A model generated the notes under the pieces. It saw only the letters and a list, made by a program, of their open reading frames with translations, did not search any database and was not told the DNA's origin. Position numbers and translations under genes: made by a program. This document shows positions 8,804-19,551 of a stretch of 64,000 nt of DNA, one piece after another. Origin of the DNA: Chromatiales bacterium. GTDB lineage: Bacteria > Pseudomonadota > Gammaproteobacteria > Steroidobacterales > GCA-2729495. Within the stretch, counting starts at the first letter, position 1. Every line of letters begins with the position of its first letter. Location of the stretch: contig PBYE01000009.1 of assembly GCA_002729495.1 (NCBI GenBank), positions 64,653 to 128,652 on the forward strand. The letters are read 5' to 3'.

Positions 8804-10221
8804 CACGACTCCACCGCCTTCAGTGTGCGTAACTTCTGTGGAAGTTCCTGGGCTACAGCACCAATGCTGCCGGCGCCCAGCGTCAGCACGAGATCGCCAT
8901 CCTTAAGGACTGCACCCAGGTCAGTCGCCAACTTATCCAGATCGGCGACAAATACGGGTTCAACATGGCTGCGACTGCGCACGGCCCGGCAAATCGACCG
9001 GCCATCGGCACTTGCGATGGGCTCTTCGCCGGCTGCATAGACTTCGGTAATAAACAGTCGATCCACCCTGGCGAGCACTTCCGCAAAGTCGTCCATCAGA
9101 TCGCGCGTGCGCGAATAACGGTGTGGCTGGAATACCACCACATGCCGGCGGTCGGACCAGGCCTGGCGAACAGCGTCCAGGGTCGCAGCGATTTCCGTCG
9201 GATGATGGGCATAGTCATCCACGAACAACACCTTGCCGGCACGCGTTTGTTCTTCACCAAGGATCTGCAGTCGCCGGTCTATGCCTTCAAATTCCGCCAG
9301 TGCACTTTGCAGGGCCGCGTCATCTAAATCGAGTTCATAAGCCACCGCAACCGCGGCCAGCGCATTCAGTACATTGTGACGCCCCGGCAAACTCAAACTG
9401 AGCTCAAGCAAATCTTCAGTCTCCGGCCGCGCTACCCGTACAAAGGAACGTATGCCATCACTGCCAATTTCGACAGCACGAATGTCTGCGTCGGCATGAG
9501 TTCCATAGGTCAGCGTCGCGCGTTTAAGTTCGGGCAGTATTTCGCGCACACCCGGGTCGTCCAGGCATACAACCGCCAGTCCGTAGAACGGCAGGTTGTG
9601 AACAAAATCGATAAAACTTGAGTGCAGGCGACGTACATCACCTTTATAGGTTGCGAGGTGGTCGTTATCAATGTTGGTTACGACTGCGAGCATCGGCTGC
9701 AACTGCGTAAACGACGCGTCGCTTTCGTCAGCCTCTGCTACCAGGTACCGGCCTGCACCCAGACGTGCATTAGAGTCCGCGCTGACCAGGCGCCCGCCAA
9801 TAACAAAAGTCGGGTCTTCACCAGCCGCGGCCAGCACACTGGCGATCAGGCTGGTTGTCGTGGTCTTCCCATGCGTTCCCGAAACAGCGATCCCATGCCG
9901 GAAGCGCATCAGCTCCGCCAGCATCTCAGCGCGGCGCACCACCGGTATACGCTGTTCCCGCGCCGCATTGGTCTCGGGGTTACCGCCGTCTATAGCGCTG
10001 GAAACGACAACTACGTCCGCTCCATTAATGTTCTCAGCCTGGTGACCGATAAATATTTGTGCGCCATGTTTTGCAAGCCTGCGGGTAACCTGTGATTCCT
10101 TAAGATCGGAACCCTGCACCTGGTAGCCAAGATTCAGCAGCACCTCGGCGATGCCACCCATACCAACACCCCCTATACCGATGAGGTGGATTCGGGTAAT
10201 TTTTCGCATCCGGTCAATCAT
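8803..10221 (-). CDS. murC: UDP-N-acetylmuramate--L-alanine ligase MurC
   Basis: MurC adds L-alanine to UDP-MurNAc. The 472-aa frame starts at ATG 10221 ([18 protein letters not shown]), overlapping the murG stop by 4 nt (ATGA). Domains: an N-terminal Rossmann-like UDP-binding part ([26 protein letters not shown]), the central ATPase with P-loop [34 protein letters not shown], and the C-terminal domain with [10 protein letters not shown] and [12 protein letters not shown]. All Mur-ligase invariants expected are visible. The family resemblance to Mpl (elsewhere in this window) is clear, but the dcw position and the HLIG start identify MurC. Confidence 0.98.
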   Translation of the reverse strand: MIDRMRKITRIHLIGIGGVGMGGIAEVLLNLGYQVQGSDLKESQVTRRLAKHGAQIFIGHQAENINGADVVVVSSAIDGGNPETNAAREQRIPVVRRAEMLAELMRFRHGIAVSGTHGKTTTTSLIASVLAAAGEDPTFVIGGRLVSADSNARLGAGRYLVAEADESDASFTQLQPMLAVVTNIDNDHLATYKGDVRRLHSSFIDFVHNLPFYGLAVVCLDDPGVREILPELKRATLTYGTHADADIRAVEIGSDGIRSFVRVARPETEDLLELSLSLPGRHNVLNALAAVAVAYELDLDDAALQSALAEFEGIDRRLQILGEEQTRAGKVLFVDDYAHHPTEIAATLDAVRQAWSDRRHVVVFQPHRYSRTRDLMDDFAEVLARVDRLFITEVYAAGEEPIASADGRSICRAVRSRSHVEPVFVADLDKLATDLGAVLKDGDLVLTLGAGSIGAVAQELPQKLRTLKAVES

Positions 10222-11300
10222 GCGGCCTCCAGTGCAAGACACACGGCTACGAGATCATCGGTCGCTTCGGGTCGTGATAGTTCGCGTGCCCGGTTGGCAC
10301 GCTCCAGTACCAGGCCCCGATCCTTGGCACAGGCTTCCAGTTCTGCCGCCAACCGTTCGGGCGTTAACTGTGACTGCGGTATCAATACTGCCGCACCCGC
10401 ATCGACGAGGTATCTTGCATTTAGTGTCTGGTGATCGTCCACAGCGGCCGGATAAGGAACCAGAACCGCGCCCAGTCCGGCTGCTGCAAGTTCGCATACG
10501 GTCAGCGCACCGGACCGGCAGACCACCATGTCTGTCCACGCATAGGCTTCATCCATATCAGGGATAAACGCTTCCACCCGCGCTTCAACCCTGCTGTTTT
10601 GATAGGCCTCGATTGCCGTATCCAGTGTCGCCGAACCCGCCTGGTGCCAGACATCCACTGCTATACCCTCCGGCAACAGCGCAACCGCTACCGGTACCGT
10701 GTTGTTAAGTGCGAGCGCGCCCTGGCTGCCACCCAGAACGAGTACCCGCAGCGGCCCCGCTCGCCTTGCCATTCGCTCTTCCGGTCTTGCCAGCATAAAT
10801 ATTTCCCTGCGTACCGGGTTGCCGATTGTATGTGCAGTCCGCGACGGGGAAAAACTGCCCGGGAAGGCTTCAAGCACTTCCCGGGCAAGACCAGCCAGAA
10901 GTCTGTTGGTAAGGCCTGCGGCCGCATTCTGTTCATGAATAACAAGGGGGCGGCGCAACAACCATGCAGCGAAACCACCGGGTCCGGATGCGAAACCACC
11001 CATGCCGAGAACCACCCCGGGTTGGCGTCGCCGGAGCACGCGCAGTGCATCCCAGATTGCGATCAATAATTTGAACGGCGCGAGCAGCCAGCTAAGTACG
11101 CCCTTGCGGCGCAGTCCGACGACACGGATGTAGTCGAGCGGAATGCCCGCATCGGGAACCAGCCGGTGTTCGATTCCCGCCCGGGTACCGAGCCACACGA
11201 CCCGACGGTCCTGTTCCATCAGCGCATGTGCAACCGCCAGCGCCGGGAATACGTGGCCACCGGTGCCGCCCGCCATAATCATTATTGGCGCCTTGCTCAT
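10218..11300 (-). CDS. murG: UDP-GlcNAc:lipid I N-acetylglucosaminyltransferase MurG
   Basis: MurG converts lipid I to lipid II at the cytoplasmic face of the inner membrane. The 360 aa include the GT28 N-terminal motif [16 protein letters not shown], the second Gly-rich loop [11 protein letters not shown], and [12 protein letters not shown]. The C-terminal donor-site motifs are [11 protein letters not shown] and [26 protein letters not shown]. Start ATG 11300 overlaps the ftsW stop by 4 nt. The gene order ftsW-murG-murC-murB is canonical. Confidence 0.98.
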   Translation of the reverse strand: MSKAPIMIMAGGTGGHVFPALAVAHALMEQDRRVVWLGTRAGIEHRLVPDAGIPLDYIRVVGLRRKGVLSWLLAPFKLLIAIWDALRVLRRRQPGVVLGMGGFASGPGGFAAWLLRRPLVIHEQNAAAGLTNRLLAGLAREVLEAFPGSFSPSRTAHTIGNPVRREIFMLARPEERMARRAGPLRVLVLGGSQGALALNNTVPVAVALLPEGIAVDVWHQAGSATLDTAIEAYQNSRVEARVEAFIPDMDEAYAWTDMVVCRSGALTVCELAAAGLGAVLVPYPAAVDDHQTLNARYLVDAGAAVLIPQSQLTPERLAAELEACAKDRGLVLERANRARELSRPEATDDLVAVCLALEAA

Positions 11301-12469
11301 TTTCTGCGCCCCGGAGTTCGATTGGAGGTTTTTTTGCCTGACGGAATAACGCCGCGATTTTCCATGTCGATTCGCAACAGGAGCGCGAGTGCAATAATCG
11401 TTATAACCAGGTTACTGCGGCCGTAACTAACAAGCGGTAGCGTCAGGCCCTTGGTTGGCAATATGCCCATATTTACCCCCAGGTTTATGAACACCTGGGC
11501 GCCCTGCCAGACTGCGATACCGAAAGCCAGGTAGGCCTGGTAATAACGATTACGTTCGGCTGCATCCATAGCGATTGTTAACGCGCGCCAAACCAGCAAT
11601 GAGAACAGCACGACCAGTACAAAGGTGCCAAGCAGGCCGAACTCTTCGGCGATTACTGCATACACAAAATCAGTGTGGGCTTCCGGCAAATAGAAAAGTT
11701 TCTGCACACTGTTGCCGAGGCCAACGCCGAACCATTCGCCACTACCGATGGCTATCAACGACTGGGTCAGCTGAAAACCGCTGCCGAAAGGATCTTCCCA
11801 GGGATCCGTAAAGCCGGTAAGCCGTGCCAGTCGGTACGGTGCGGATACTGCAAATGCACCCAGGACCGCCACGACACCAATGGTCAACGCCACGAAATAC
11901 CTTAATGGTGCGCCGCCGACAAACACCACCGCCATGCAGATCAGCAGCATGACCACGGTCGCACCGAAGTCGGGTTCCACAAGCAACAGGCTGCAGACAA
12001 TCAGCACCAGGATCATTGGCCGTAAAAAGTCTTTGAAGCTGGCACCGAGGTCATCTTTATGGCGTACGACGTACCCGGAGATGTACATCAGTACCAGCAA
12101 CCTCGCGGGCTCGGAGACTTGCAGGTTGATACCGGCCACACTGATCCAGCGCGCACTGCCGTTTACTTTATGGCCGACCGACGGAATCAGCACGGCCACC
12201 AGTAACAACACGGCAAGTATCAGCAACAGGGGTGCAATGCGCATCCAGATATCGGTCGGTGTTTTTAATACGAAAACAGCGGCCAAGAGCCCGGTGGCAA
12301 CCGCAACCAGTTGCTGCGACAGGTAGAAAAATGGCCTACCCGTAGAATTCTCGGCGACCGACATGGAAGCCGAGGTCAGCATCACGAGACCGATGCCCAT
12401 TAATAAGAGAATGAGCGAGACCAGGCCCCAGTCCATATCCGGCAAACGGTTAGCTGCGCGCGCCGTCAT
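11297..12469 (-). CDS. ftsW: SEDS-family septal peptidoglycan polymerase FtsW
   Basis: FtsW is the polytopic glycosyltransferase that polymerises lipid II at the septum with FtsI. Start ATG 12469 (MTARAANRLPDMDWGLVS) overlaps the murD stop by 4 nt; the product is 390 aa with about ten hydrophobic helices. SEDS hallmarks are GHKVNGSARWISVAGINLQVSEPARL, KPDFG-like VEPDFGATVVMLL, GLGNSVQKLFYLPEAHTDFVYAVIAEEFGLLG, and the C-terminal GVNMGILPTKGLTLPLVSYG. The last motif holds the conserved KGxTLPxxSYG signature. Confidence 0.98.
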   Translation of the reverse strand: MTARAANRLPDMDWGLVSLILLLMGIGLVMLTSASMSVAENSTGRPFFYLSQQLVAVATGLLAAVFVLKTPTDIWMRIAPLLLILAVLLLVAVLIPSVGHKVNGSARWISVAGINLQVSEPARLLVLMYISGYVVRHKDDLGASFKDFLRPMILVLIVCSLLLVEPDFGATVVMLLICMAVVFVGGAPLRYFVALTIGVVAVLGAFAVSAPYRLARLTGFTDPWEDPFGSGFQLTQSLIAIGSGEWFGVGLGNSVQKLFYLPEAHTDFVYAVIAEEFGLLGTFVLVVLFSLLVWRALTIAMDAAERNRYYQAYLAFGIAVWQGAQVFINLGVNMGILPTKGLTLPLVSYGRSNLVITIIALALLLRIDMENRGVIPSGKKTSNRTPGRRK

Positions 12470-13806
12470 TGCAGTTTTCTCACAGCAGCGGCGAAGTGAT
12501 CGCCCCGCTCTGCAAAGCTGCCGTACATATCCAGGCTGCTGCATGCCGGTGCCAGCAACACCGTGTCCCCGGTGCCGGCCACACCTGCTGCCAGTTCAAC
12601 AGCAGCATCCATGTCGCTAACCGCATGCACATCGCAGCTTCCCGTCAGCTGATCGAGAAAAAGTTGGGCGTCCCTGCCCAGCACGATGACAAATGCATCG
12701 CGCTCTTTCAGCTTCCCTGCAAGTTCCCTGAGTTCACCGCCCTTGGCATCACCTCCAGCAATGAGAATGAGCCGGCCTTCAACCGATTCGATGCTGGCAA
12801 GCGCGGCAGCCTCGTTCGTGGCCTTGGAATCATCTATCCAGGTAATCCCGTCTTCGCTCGCAACCACCTGCATCCGATGCGGCAGGCCAGGGAACAACTG
12901 CGCACCCACGACAAGCCCGTCCAGCGGTACGTCCAGCGTGTCGGCCAACGCAAACGCAGCTAGCACATTCTGGAGGTTGTGCCGGCCGGCAATCTGCAGA
13001 TTGCTGACCGGCATCACCGCATAAGAACCCCGGGCAATCCATTGCCCGTCATCACGATTAATGACCCCCCAGTCCGTGGGAGAGGGAATACCCAGTCCAA
13101 ATCCGACTTCGTGCGCACACGCCACTGGTGCCGGACCCGGCAAATCACGATTGACCACCGCTGTTCCCGCTTTCGCGTAGATTCGCGCCTTGGCGGCAGC
13201 ATAACTTTCGAAGTCGCCGTGCTGATCAAGATGATCGGGCGACACATTAAGAACTACGGCTGCGTGCAACGGCAGTTCACCGCTGTGTGCAAGCTGAAAA
13301 CTCGACAGTTCGAGGACCGCTACGTCGGCGTCTTCGGCAAGCAGATCGAGCGCGGCAACTCCCAGGTTGCCGCCGGGAACCGCTTTCACTCCTGCAGCCT
13401 GCAACATTTGTGCAACAAGGCTGGTCACCGTACTCTTTCCGTTCGACCCCGTAATGCCCACGATCCTGGCGTTGCATGCGTCAACAAACAGATCGATATC
13501 ACTGTGAACCGGAATGCCCCTCGAGTTGGCATCCTGAAGTACGGGCGTATCAGTCGGGAGTCCCGGCGAAACCAGGACTTCGTCGATACCATCGGGAACC
13601 CGATCCGGTAATGAGCCACAACTTAAGGCAGCTGCCGGAAGAATTGCCCGCACCTTTTCCAGGCCCGGCGGTGTCGCCCTGCTGTCCGCAAAAATAGCAG
13701 AACGATTCTGTGCGGCCAGCCAGCCGGCAATAGAAACGCCGGTCGTACCCATTCCGAGCACCAGGGCTTTTCTGTCTGTCAAGGTCTCACCCATTTCAGG
13801 ATTCAT
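12466..13806 (-). CDS. murD: UDP-N-acetylmuramoylalanine--D-glutamate ligase MurD
   Basis: MurD adds D-glutamate to UDP-MurNAc-L-Ala. From ATG 13806 (MNPEMGETLTDRKALVLGMG) the protein is 446 aa, close to the family length. Features: N-terminal Rossmann VLGMGTTGVSIAGWL, P-loop GITGSNGKSTVTSLV, ELSSFQL, LNVSPDHLDQHG, and C-terminal DDSKATNEAA and GGDAKGGE. The start is uncertain: a GTG at 13830 with AAAGG beside it, or an ATG at 13794, are alternatives, and no candidate has a clean SD. It follows mraY closely and overlaps ftsW. Confidence 0.95.
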   Translation of the reverse strand: MNPEMGETLTDRKALVLGMGTTGVSIAGWLAAQNRSAIFADSRATPPGLEKVRAILPAAALSCGSLPDRVPDGIDEVLVSPGLPTDTPVLQDANSRGIPVHSDIDLFVDACNARIVGITGSNGKSTVTSLVAQMLQAAGVKAVPGGNLGVAALDLLAEDADVAVLELSSFQLAHSGELPLHAAVVLNVSPDHLDQHGDFESYAAAKARIYAKAGTAVVNRDLPGPAPVACAHEVGFGLGIPSPTDWGVINRDDGQWIARGSYAVMPVSNLQIAGRHNLQNVLAAFALADTLDVPLDGLVVGAQLFPGLPHRMQVVASEDGITWIDDSKATNEAAALASIESVEGRLILIAGGDAKGGELRELAGKLKERDAFVIVLGRDAQLFLDQLTGSCDVHAVSDMDAAVELAAGVAGTGDTVLLAPACSSLDMYGSFAERGDHFAAAVRKLQ

Positions 13807-13835
13807 CTGCCATGCTGTACTTGCTGCTTTCACCT

Positions 13836-14918
13836 TTAGCGAATCTTCAGACTTGCCAGGCCAACCAGTACGAGGATCACCGTGATAATCCAGAAGCGCA
13901 CAATCACCTTGGGTTCGGCCCAACCCTTCAACTCGTAGTGATGGTGCAGAGGCGCCATTTTAAAAACGCGCTTGCCCGTTAACTTGAAGGACATCACCTG
14001 GATCATGACCGACACGGTTTCGATAACGAACAGGCCACCCATGATGAACAGGATCAGTTCCTGCCTGACGATGACGGCCACCGTGCCTAACGCGGCACCC
14101 AGTGCCAGCGCGCCGATGTCGCCCATAAAAACCTGCGCGGGGTAAGTGTTGAACCACAGAAATCCCAGGCTGGCCCCGCTAAGGGCTGCACAGAACACCA
14201 TGATTTCACCGGCATCCGCGATATAGGGAATTCCCAGGTACTCCGCGAACACCTTGTTACCGGCAGCGTAAGCGAAGATACCCAGCGCGCCGCCCACAAG
14301 TACCGACGGCATGACAGCAAGGCCATCGAGACCGTCGGTAAGGTTGACTGCATTGCTGCTCCCTACGATCACGAGATAGGTAAATATGATGTAAACCCCA
14401 CCGAGCGGAATCGTGAGGTCTTTGAAATAGGGAATCAGCAAGGCCGTTTCGGCCGGTGCTTCCGCAATGGCATACAGTGCGACCGAAGCGACCACACCCA
14501 CCAGTGTCTGCGACAGAAACTTCCAGCGCGCAGCAAGGCCTTTCGGGTCCTGCAATACCAGCTTGCGATAGTCGTCAACGAATCCGATGACGCCGAACGC
14601 CAGGGTTACACCGAGTACCAGCAGAATGTAGCGGCTGTTCAGGTCAGCCCACAGCAAGGTGCTGAAAACTATCACAAGCAGGATCAGCGCGCCGCCCATC
14701 GTCGGCGTACCAGCTTTCGGGAGATGGCTCTCGGGGCCATCTGTCCGAATAGTCTGGCCGATCTGGCGGTTAACCAGGCGACGGATGAATGCAGGCCCAA
14801 GTACAAACGACATGATTAATGCCGTCAGCGCACCCATGATCGCCCGCAGCGTGATATAGGTGAACGCGTTAAAGCCGGAGAAAATCTGGGTCAGGTAATC
14901 CGCAAGAAAAAGCAACAT
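13836..14918 (-). CDS. mraY: Phospho-N-acetylmuramoyl-pentapeptide-transferase MraY
   Basis: MraY transfers phospho-MurNAc-pentapeptide to undecaprenyl phosphate, giving lipid I. The 360-aa protein has about ten transmembrane helices. Invariant motifs: [21 protein letters not shown] (catalytic Asp pair), [18 protein letters not shown], the [15 protein letters not shown] loop, and [13 protein letters not shown] with the His cluster. The start is ATG 14918, three nt after the murF stop. The size and motif spacing match the enteric enzyme. Confidence 0.99.
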   Translation of the reverse strand: MLLFLADYLTQIFSGFNAFTYITLRAIMGALTALIMSFVLGPAFIRRLVNRQIGQTIRTDGPESHLPKAGTPTMGGALILLVIVFSTLLWADLNSRYILLVLGVTLAFGVIGFVDDYRKLVLQDPKGLAARWKFLSQTLVGVVASVALYAIAEAPAETALLIPYFKDLTIPLGGVYIIFTYLVIVGSSNAVNLTDGLDGLAVMPSVLVGGALGIFAYAAGNKVFAEYLGIPYIADAGEIMVFCAALSGASLGFLWFNTYPAQVFMGDIGALALGAALGTVAVIVRQELILFIMGGLFVIETVSVMIQVMSFKLTGKRVFKMAPLHHHYELKGWAEPKVIVRFWIITVILVLVGLASLKIR

Positions 14919-14921
14919 GAC

Positions 14922-16313
14922 CTAAGCCCCTTCCCTGCGCTCTGCCGGTTCAATACGATTTACGATCTGGTCGAGTCCCATGAAACGCGAACCCTTAATT
15001 AATATATTTCGCCCGGCAGACAATTCACCCTGCAACGCGTGATCGAGCTCATCAATCGTTTCAAACCACCGGGCTCCGTTGCCAAACCCTGCAGCCACTT
15101 CGCGCGACAGTTCGCCCACGCAGAACAAACCGCGTATACCCGCATCGCGCGCAAGCTCCCCCATTCCCCGATGCAGGGACGCAGCGTCAGGACCCAGTTC
15201 ACCCATGTCGCCAAGAACCAGCCAGGGCTCGCCGTCCAGGCCTTCGAGAAATGCGATCGCCGCCGCCACCGAATCAGGGTTAGCGTTATAGCTATCATCA
15301 AAAATCATGGCGCCCGCACTCGCGCGGAATGCACGCAGGCGCCCCGGGACGTTATTGCTGATTGCAAGACCGGCACGGATATTTTCCATGGTCGCGCCGG
15401 CGCTGACTGCAGCTGCGGCAGCCGCGAGTGCATTCGTTACATTGTGTCGGCCAGCCAGTGGCAGAGCTACATCCAGTTCGCCGATCGGCGTAATCAGTTT
15501 AAATTCGAAAGCCGGATGGCCATCCAGGTTTTGCAGCTGTATATCTTCGGCGCGAAAATCAGCTTCTGATGAAAGACCGAAACTCTGCAGGCGCGCCTCA
15601 CCGATGCGTGCCGACCATTCGGCAAAAAAAGTATCATCATGATTGAGTACCGCGGTATCGGTGGCAGCCAGCGAATCAAGTAACTCGCCCTTGGTGCGGG
15701 CAACCTCTTCTATACTTCCGAAACCCTCGAGGTGTGCGCGTGCTGCATTAGTGATCACTGCGATATTGACGGCAGCAATATCAGCAAGTACAGCAATCTC
15801 GCCCGGATGATTGGCCCCCATCTCGATGACGGCTGCCTGGTGGTGGTCGCGCAGACCGAGAAGCGTGAGCGGCAATCCGATGTCGTTATTCAGGTTACCA
15901 AGGGTCGCATGCACCACATCGTCGCCGTGCTCTTTCAGCGCCTCACGCATAATTGCCGTGGTCAGCTCCCTGACGGTGGTCTTGCCATTGCTGCCTGTGA
16001 TACCGATTACCGGGATATCGAAATGCTGCCGCCATTTTCGTGCGAGCGCGCCCAGCGCCAGCCGTGAGTCACCGACCTCGACCTGTGATAAATCGATTTC
16101 GGCGATGCGTTCTACAACTGCACCGGCAGCTCCGCGATCCGCTGCATCAGCCACAAACTGGCCGGCATCGAAACGTTCGCCGCGTAATGCGAAAAACAAC
16201 TGGCCGGGCCCTATAGTCCGGGTGTCGGTACTGACTGATTCGAAAGCACTATCCGCTCCCTTGAGCCGGCCACCGATGTCTGCAGCCACCCCGGAGAGGG
16301 TTCCCATACTCAT
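14922..16313 (-). CDS. murF: UDP-MurNAc-tripeptide--D-alanyl-D-alanine ligase MurF
   Basis: MurF adds D-Ala-D-Ala to complete the UDP-MurNAc-pentapeptide. The 463 aa contain the N-terminal substrate motif VSTDTRTIGPGQLFFALRGERFDAGQF, the P-loop GITGSNGKTTVREL, the EMGANHPGEIAVLADIAAVNIAVITNAARAH-type region, and the C-terminal DDSYNANPDSVAAAI. Start ATG 16313 overlaps the murE stop by 4 nt. The final KGSRFMGLDQIV is a typical MurF ending. The upstream neighbour MurE and downstream MraY supply its substrate and use its product. Confidence 0.98.
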   Translation of the reverse strand: MSMGTLSGVAADIGGRLKGADSAFESVSTDTRTIGPGQLFFALRGERFDAGQFVADAADRGAAGAVVERIAEIDLSQVEVGDSRLALGALARKWRQHFDIPVIGITGSNGKTTVRELTTAIMREALKEHGDDVVHATLGNLNNDIGLPLTLLGLRDHHQAAVIEMGANHPGEIAVLADIAAVNIAVITNAARAHLEGFGSIEEVARTKGELLDSLAATDTAVLNHDDTFFAEWSARIGEARLQSFGLSSEADFRAEDIQLQNLDGHPAFEFKLITPIGELDVALPLAGRHNVTNALAAAAAAVSAGATMENIRAGLAISNNVPGRLRAFRASAGAMIFDDSYNANPDSVAAAIAFLEGLDGEPWLVLGDMGELGPDAASLHRGMGELARDAGIRGLFCVGELSREVAAGFGNGARWFETIDELDHALQGELSAGRNILIKGSRFMGLDQIVNRIEPAERREGA

Positions 16314-17830
16314 GCTGCTACTCCCAGCACGTCGGCCGCGACATCAGCATCGCAAAATGGTTTTCTGCGTCCCGCGACCAACTGGAAGTTTTCGGCACCC
16401 TTGCCCGCAATAAGGATTGCATCGTCAGTGCCGGCCACCTCGATGGCCCGCTGTATGGCAGCGGCACGATCGTGTACTACCTCAACGGACGCTGCTCCTT
16501 TTGCGCCGGCAACGACTGATGTGGCGATCTCGGCCGGATGCTCATCCCGCGGATTGTCGTCAGTTACGATAATCCGGTCGGCATGCGTTGCTGCCGCCGC
16601 ACCCATTTCAGCGCGTTTACCCTCATCGCGATTGCCGCCACAACCGAAGACGACGCCGACTTGCCCGTCGCAATGCTCACGCAAGGCGATCAGGGCTTTC
16701 GCCAGCGCATCGGGGGTGTGTGCGAAATCAACGACGACCAGTGGCGAAGTCGTATGTCCGCGAATTACCTGCATACGACCAGGTGGCGCCTGGCAGTTTT
16801 CCAACGCTTTCGCAGCCGCGTCCAGCTCATAATCGCTGGCCAGCAATATGCCAGCGGCGACCAACAGGTTCTCGACGTTAAAAGTGCCCCACAACGAGCT
16901 GTGCATTTCCGCAGTTCCAAACTCGCCGGTGAAGCGAATACGCATACCATTCGCATCTATATCCAGCAGTTCAGCGCATAGCGCGGACTGTTGCCCGCCC
17001 GGTGCCGATTCGACAAGTGCTACCGAAATAGTCTTCTGCCCTGCCCGCTGTTTACGCGCGAGCTCGGCCCCGAAAGGGTCGCCAATATTTATTACGGCGG
17101 ATTCAAGCCCCTCAACTTCAAATAATGTTGCCTTCGCAGCCTTGTATGCGTCAAAACTGCCGTGATAGTCCAGATGGTCGCGGCTCAGATTCGTAAACGC
17201 CGCGGTCCGGAGTTTGACGCCATCTATGCGGCCCTGATCGAGGCCATGCGATGAAACCTCCATGGCTACAGCCGTCGCACCGACATCAGAAAGTTTACGC
17301 AAACGCCGGTGCGCCGCTATGCATCCGGGTGTGGTCAGCGCGCTGGACTCCAGGTTCTGACCGATACCAAAACCAAGCGTTCCCATATAACCCGCCTGCA
17401 CGCCTGTCCCGAGCAATGCATTGGTAACCAGCCATGCGGTCGTAGTCTTGCCGTTTGTGCCGGTAATTCCGGTAATCGCAAGAGTGCTGGAGGGAGATGC
17501 AAAAAATCGATCCGCGATTATCCCAACCTGATCGCCCAGATGCGGTACACAGATTCCGGCTATCCCGGCCGGCAATCGTGGTTCGGTAAAACCCTCGCCA
17601 GGTTCCCAGGCTATTGCTCCTACCCCAGCATCCAGCGCCTCGTCGAGAAACTCCAGACCGTGCCGCCTAAAACCGCTGCAGGCGAGAAACAGTCCACCGG
17701 CTTCAACGAGACCGCTGTTTGCACTTATGTCGGTTACCGCAATATCCAGTACCTCGCTTCCAGCCTGTAACTCAATTCCCGCGAACAACTCGCGCAAACT
17801 GATCCCCTCTACTGACACGCCCCCCGTCAC
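16310..17830 (-). CDS. murE: UDP-MurNAc-dipeptide--meso-diaminopimelate ligase MurE
   Basis: MurE adds the third stem residue. The motif DNPRDEHP carries the DNPR sequence that recognises meso-diaminopimelate, so DAP-type peptidoglycan is expected. Other features: P-loop GITGTNGKTTTAWLV, MEVSSHGLDQGRIDG, TNLSRDHLDYHG, DFAHTPDAL, and GCGGNRDEGKRAEMG. The start appears to be GTG 17830 inside the ftsI stop (GTGA); a second GTG four codons later is the main alternative. The product is 506 aa from the first GTG, a normal length. Confidence 0.97.
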   Translation of the reverse strand: MTGGVSVEGISLRELFAGIELQAGSEVLDIAVTDISANSGLVEAGGLFLACSGFRRHGLEFLDEALDAGVGAIAWEPGEGFTEPRLPAGIAGICVPHLGDQVGIIADRFFASPSSTLAITGITGTNGKTTTAWLVTNALLGTGVQAGYMGTLGFGIGQNLESSALTTPGCIAAHRRLRKLSDVGATAVAMEVSSHGLDQGRIDGVKLRTAAFTNLSRDHLDYHGSFDAYKAAKATLFEVEGLESAVINIGDPFGAELARKQRAGQKTISVALVESAPGGQQSALCAELLDIDANGMRIRFTGEFGTAEMHSSLWGTFNVENLLVAAGILLASDYELDAAAKALENCQAPPGRMQVIRGHTTSPLVVVDFAHTPDALAKALIALREHCDGQVGVVFGCGGNRDEGKRAEMGAAAATHADRIIVTDDNPRDEHPAEIATSVVAGAKGAASVEVVHDRAAAIQRAIEVAGTDDAILIAGKGAENFQLVAGRRKPFCDADVAADVLGVAA

Positions 17831-19551
17831 TGACCTGACGCCACGGCTAACATCGTTTCACCATTGCCTTCGATATCATCCGGCGGTATCGCCAGAATCC
17901 GGACGGCATCGCCGACAATCCTGGCAAATACGGGGGCTGCAACTTCGCCACCGTAATACCGCCCGGCAGCCGGTTCATCGATAACGACTACAACAGCGAG
18001 ACGCGGATTCGATACCGGTGCCAGGCCTGCAAAAATTGCGGTATAGCGATCATCCGAATAACCACCCGTACTGAATTTGCGTGTCGTTCCTGTCTTACCG
18101 GCAACCCGATAACCAGACACGGCTGCACGGCTGCCCGTGCCCTCTGTAACCACCTGCTCCATCATCCCGAGTACGGAGGCGGCCGTTTGTTCTGAAATAA
18201 CCCGTCGGGGGATCGCCGGCCGAATTACTCGCAGCAGTGATACCGGTCGTTGCAGCCCACGCGCGCCAATGGCCGAATACGCCTGCGCCAGTTGCAGAGG
18301 GGTAACAGAAAGCCCGTAGCCATAAGCAAGTGTTGCCTGGCTGATGGGCCGCCAGTTGTCGTAATGACTTAGCACACCGGCCGACTCACCTGGAAACCCG
18401 CTCGCGCTTGGCCGGCCGAGTCCGAAACCGTTCAGAACCTTCCAGAGATCCGCTGGCTCCAGTGACATCGCGATTAACGTAGCGCCGACGTTGCTGGACT
18501 GGGACAGAACTGTTTGCAGATCTATACGACCCAGATTTTTGCGGTCCTTGATGATCTTCGAATCGACCTGCACATAACCCGGGTTCGTGTCCACACGGCT
18601 GGCAGGTTTGTATGCGCCCGACTCGATGGCCGCCGAAATTATCAGGGGCTTGATGCTCGATCCCGGTTCAAATCTATCGGTAATCGCACGGTTGCGGTAT
18701 CGCTTTGCTCTCAACTGGGCACGATCGTTCGGGTTGTAGCTGGGCTGGTTAACCATCGCGAGCACTTCGCCGGTTAATACATCGACAACCACCGCAGAAC
18801 CCGAGCTTGCGCTGTTGGCCTGAATTGCTTTTTTCAGTTCGCGGTAAGCGAGGTACTGAATGCGCAGATCAATGCTGGTCGCAATTTCCTGACCGTGCTC
18901 CGGTGCAACTACCTGCTCGATATCCTCGACGGTCTGGCCAAGTCGGTCTTTCAGCACCAGTTTCGAACCCGGCGTGCCCTTAAGCCTGTGATCGAAAGCA
19001 AGCTCCAGCCCTTCCTGACCGGCATCATCAACATTGGCAAAACCGATCAGGTGACCGGCCACTTCCGCAGCCGGGTAGTAGCGCCTGTATTCGCGCTGCA
19101 AATAAACACCTGGCATATTCTCCCGTGCGATGCGCTCTGCGTCCGACGGATTCATGTGCCGTTTCAGAAACAGAAAATCCCGGGCCGAGTTACGGGTAAG
19201 TTCTGAAGTCAGCGATTCGCTATCCTGGCCGAGCAGCCTGGCAAGTACCGGTATATGCTGAGGCGAGCTCAGCAGGTCGCCCGGATCTGCCCATACGCTG
19301 TCGACCGGGGTGCTCACCGCCAGCGGTTCGCTGTTGCGGTCGGTGATACTGCCACGATGAGCCGACAGGGTTGCACGGCGAACCTGGCGGGCATCTGCCT
19401 GGTTATTAAGGAAGGCCTGGTCGACCACCTGCAAATGGACTGCACGCCCCAGCAACAAAAATGCCCCCGATACCAGGCAGCAGGCCGCGAACAAGCAACG
19501 GCTTCGGAAACTCCTGCGCCGTTCGCGGGCATTTAAACGGTGTCGCCTCAT
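17827..19551 (-). CDS. ftsI: Septal peptidoglycan transpeptidase FtsI (PBP3)
   Basis: FtsI cross-links septal peptidoglycan as partner of FtsW. In the 574-aa protein a basic cytoplasmic tail is followed by one transmembrane helix (about 18-36). A pedestal domain follows, with HRGSITDRNSEPLAVS (about 65-80). The transpeptidase domain has the active-site SxxK at S298-SIK301, SxN at S352-SN354 (SQSSNVGA), and KTG at 486-488. All three catalytic motifs are intact. Start ATG 19551 overlaps the ftsL stop (ATGA). Confidence 0.98.
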   Translation of the reverse strand: MRRHRLNARERRRSFRSRCLFAACCLVSGAFLLLGRAVHLQVVDQAFLNNQADARQVRRATLSAHRGSITDRNSEPLAVSTPVDSVWADPGDLLSSPQHIPVLARLLGQDSESLTSELTRNSARDFLFLKRHMNPSDAERIARENMPGVYLQREYRRYYPAAEVAGHLIGFANVDDAGQEGLELAFDHRLKGTPGSKLVLKDRLGQTVEDIEQVVAPEHGQEIATSIDLRIQYLAYRELKKAIQANSASSGSAVVVDVLTGEVLAMVNQPSYNPNDRAQLRAKRYRNRAITDRFEPGSSIKPLIISAAIESGAYKPASRVDTNPGYVQVDSKIIKDRKNLGRIDLQTVLSQSSNVGATLIAMSLEPADLWKVLNGFGLGRPSASGFPGESAGVLSHYDNWRPISQATLAYGYGLSVTPLQLAQAYSAIGARGLQRPVSLLRVIRPAIPRRVISEQTAASVLGMMEQVVTEGTGSRAAVSGYRVAGKTGTTRKFSTGGYSDDRYTAIFAGLAPVSNPRLAVVVVIDEPAAGRYYGGEVAAPVFARIVGDAVRILAIPPDDIEGNGETMLAVASGQ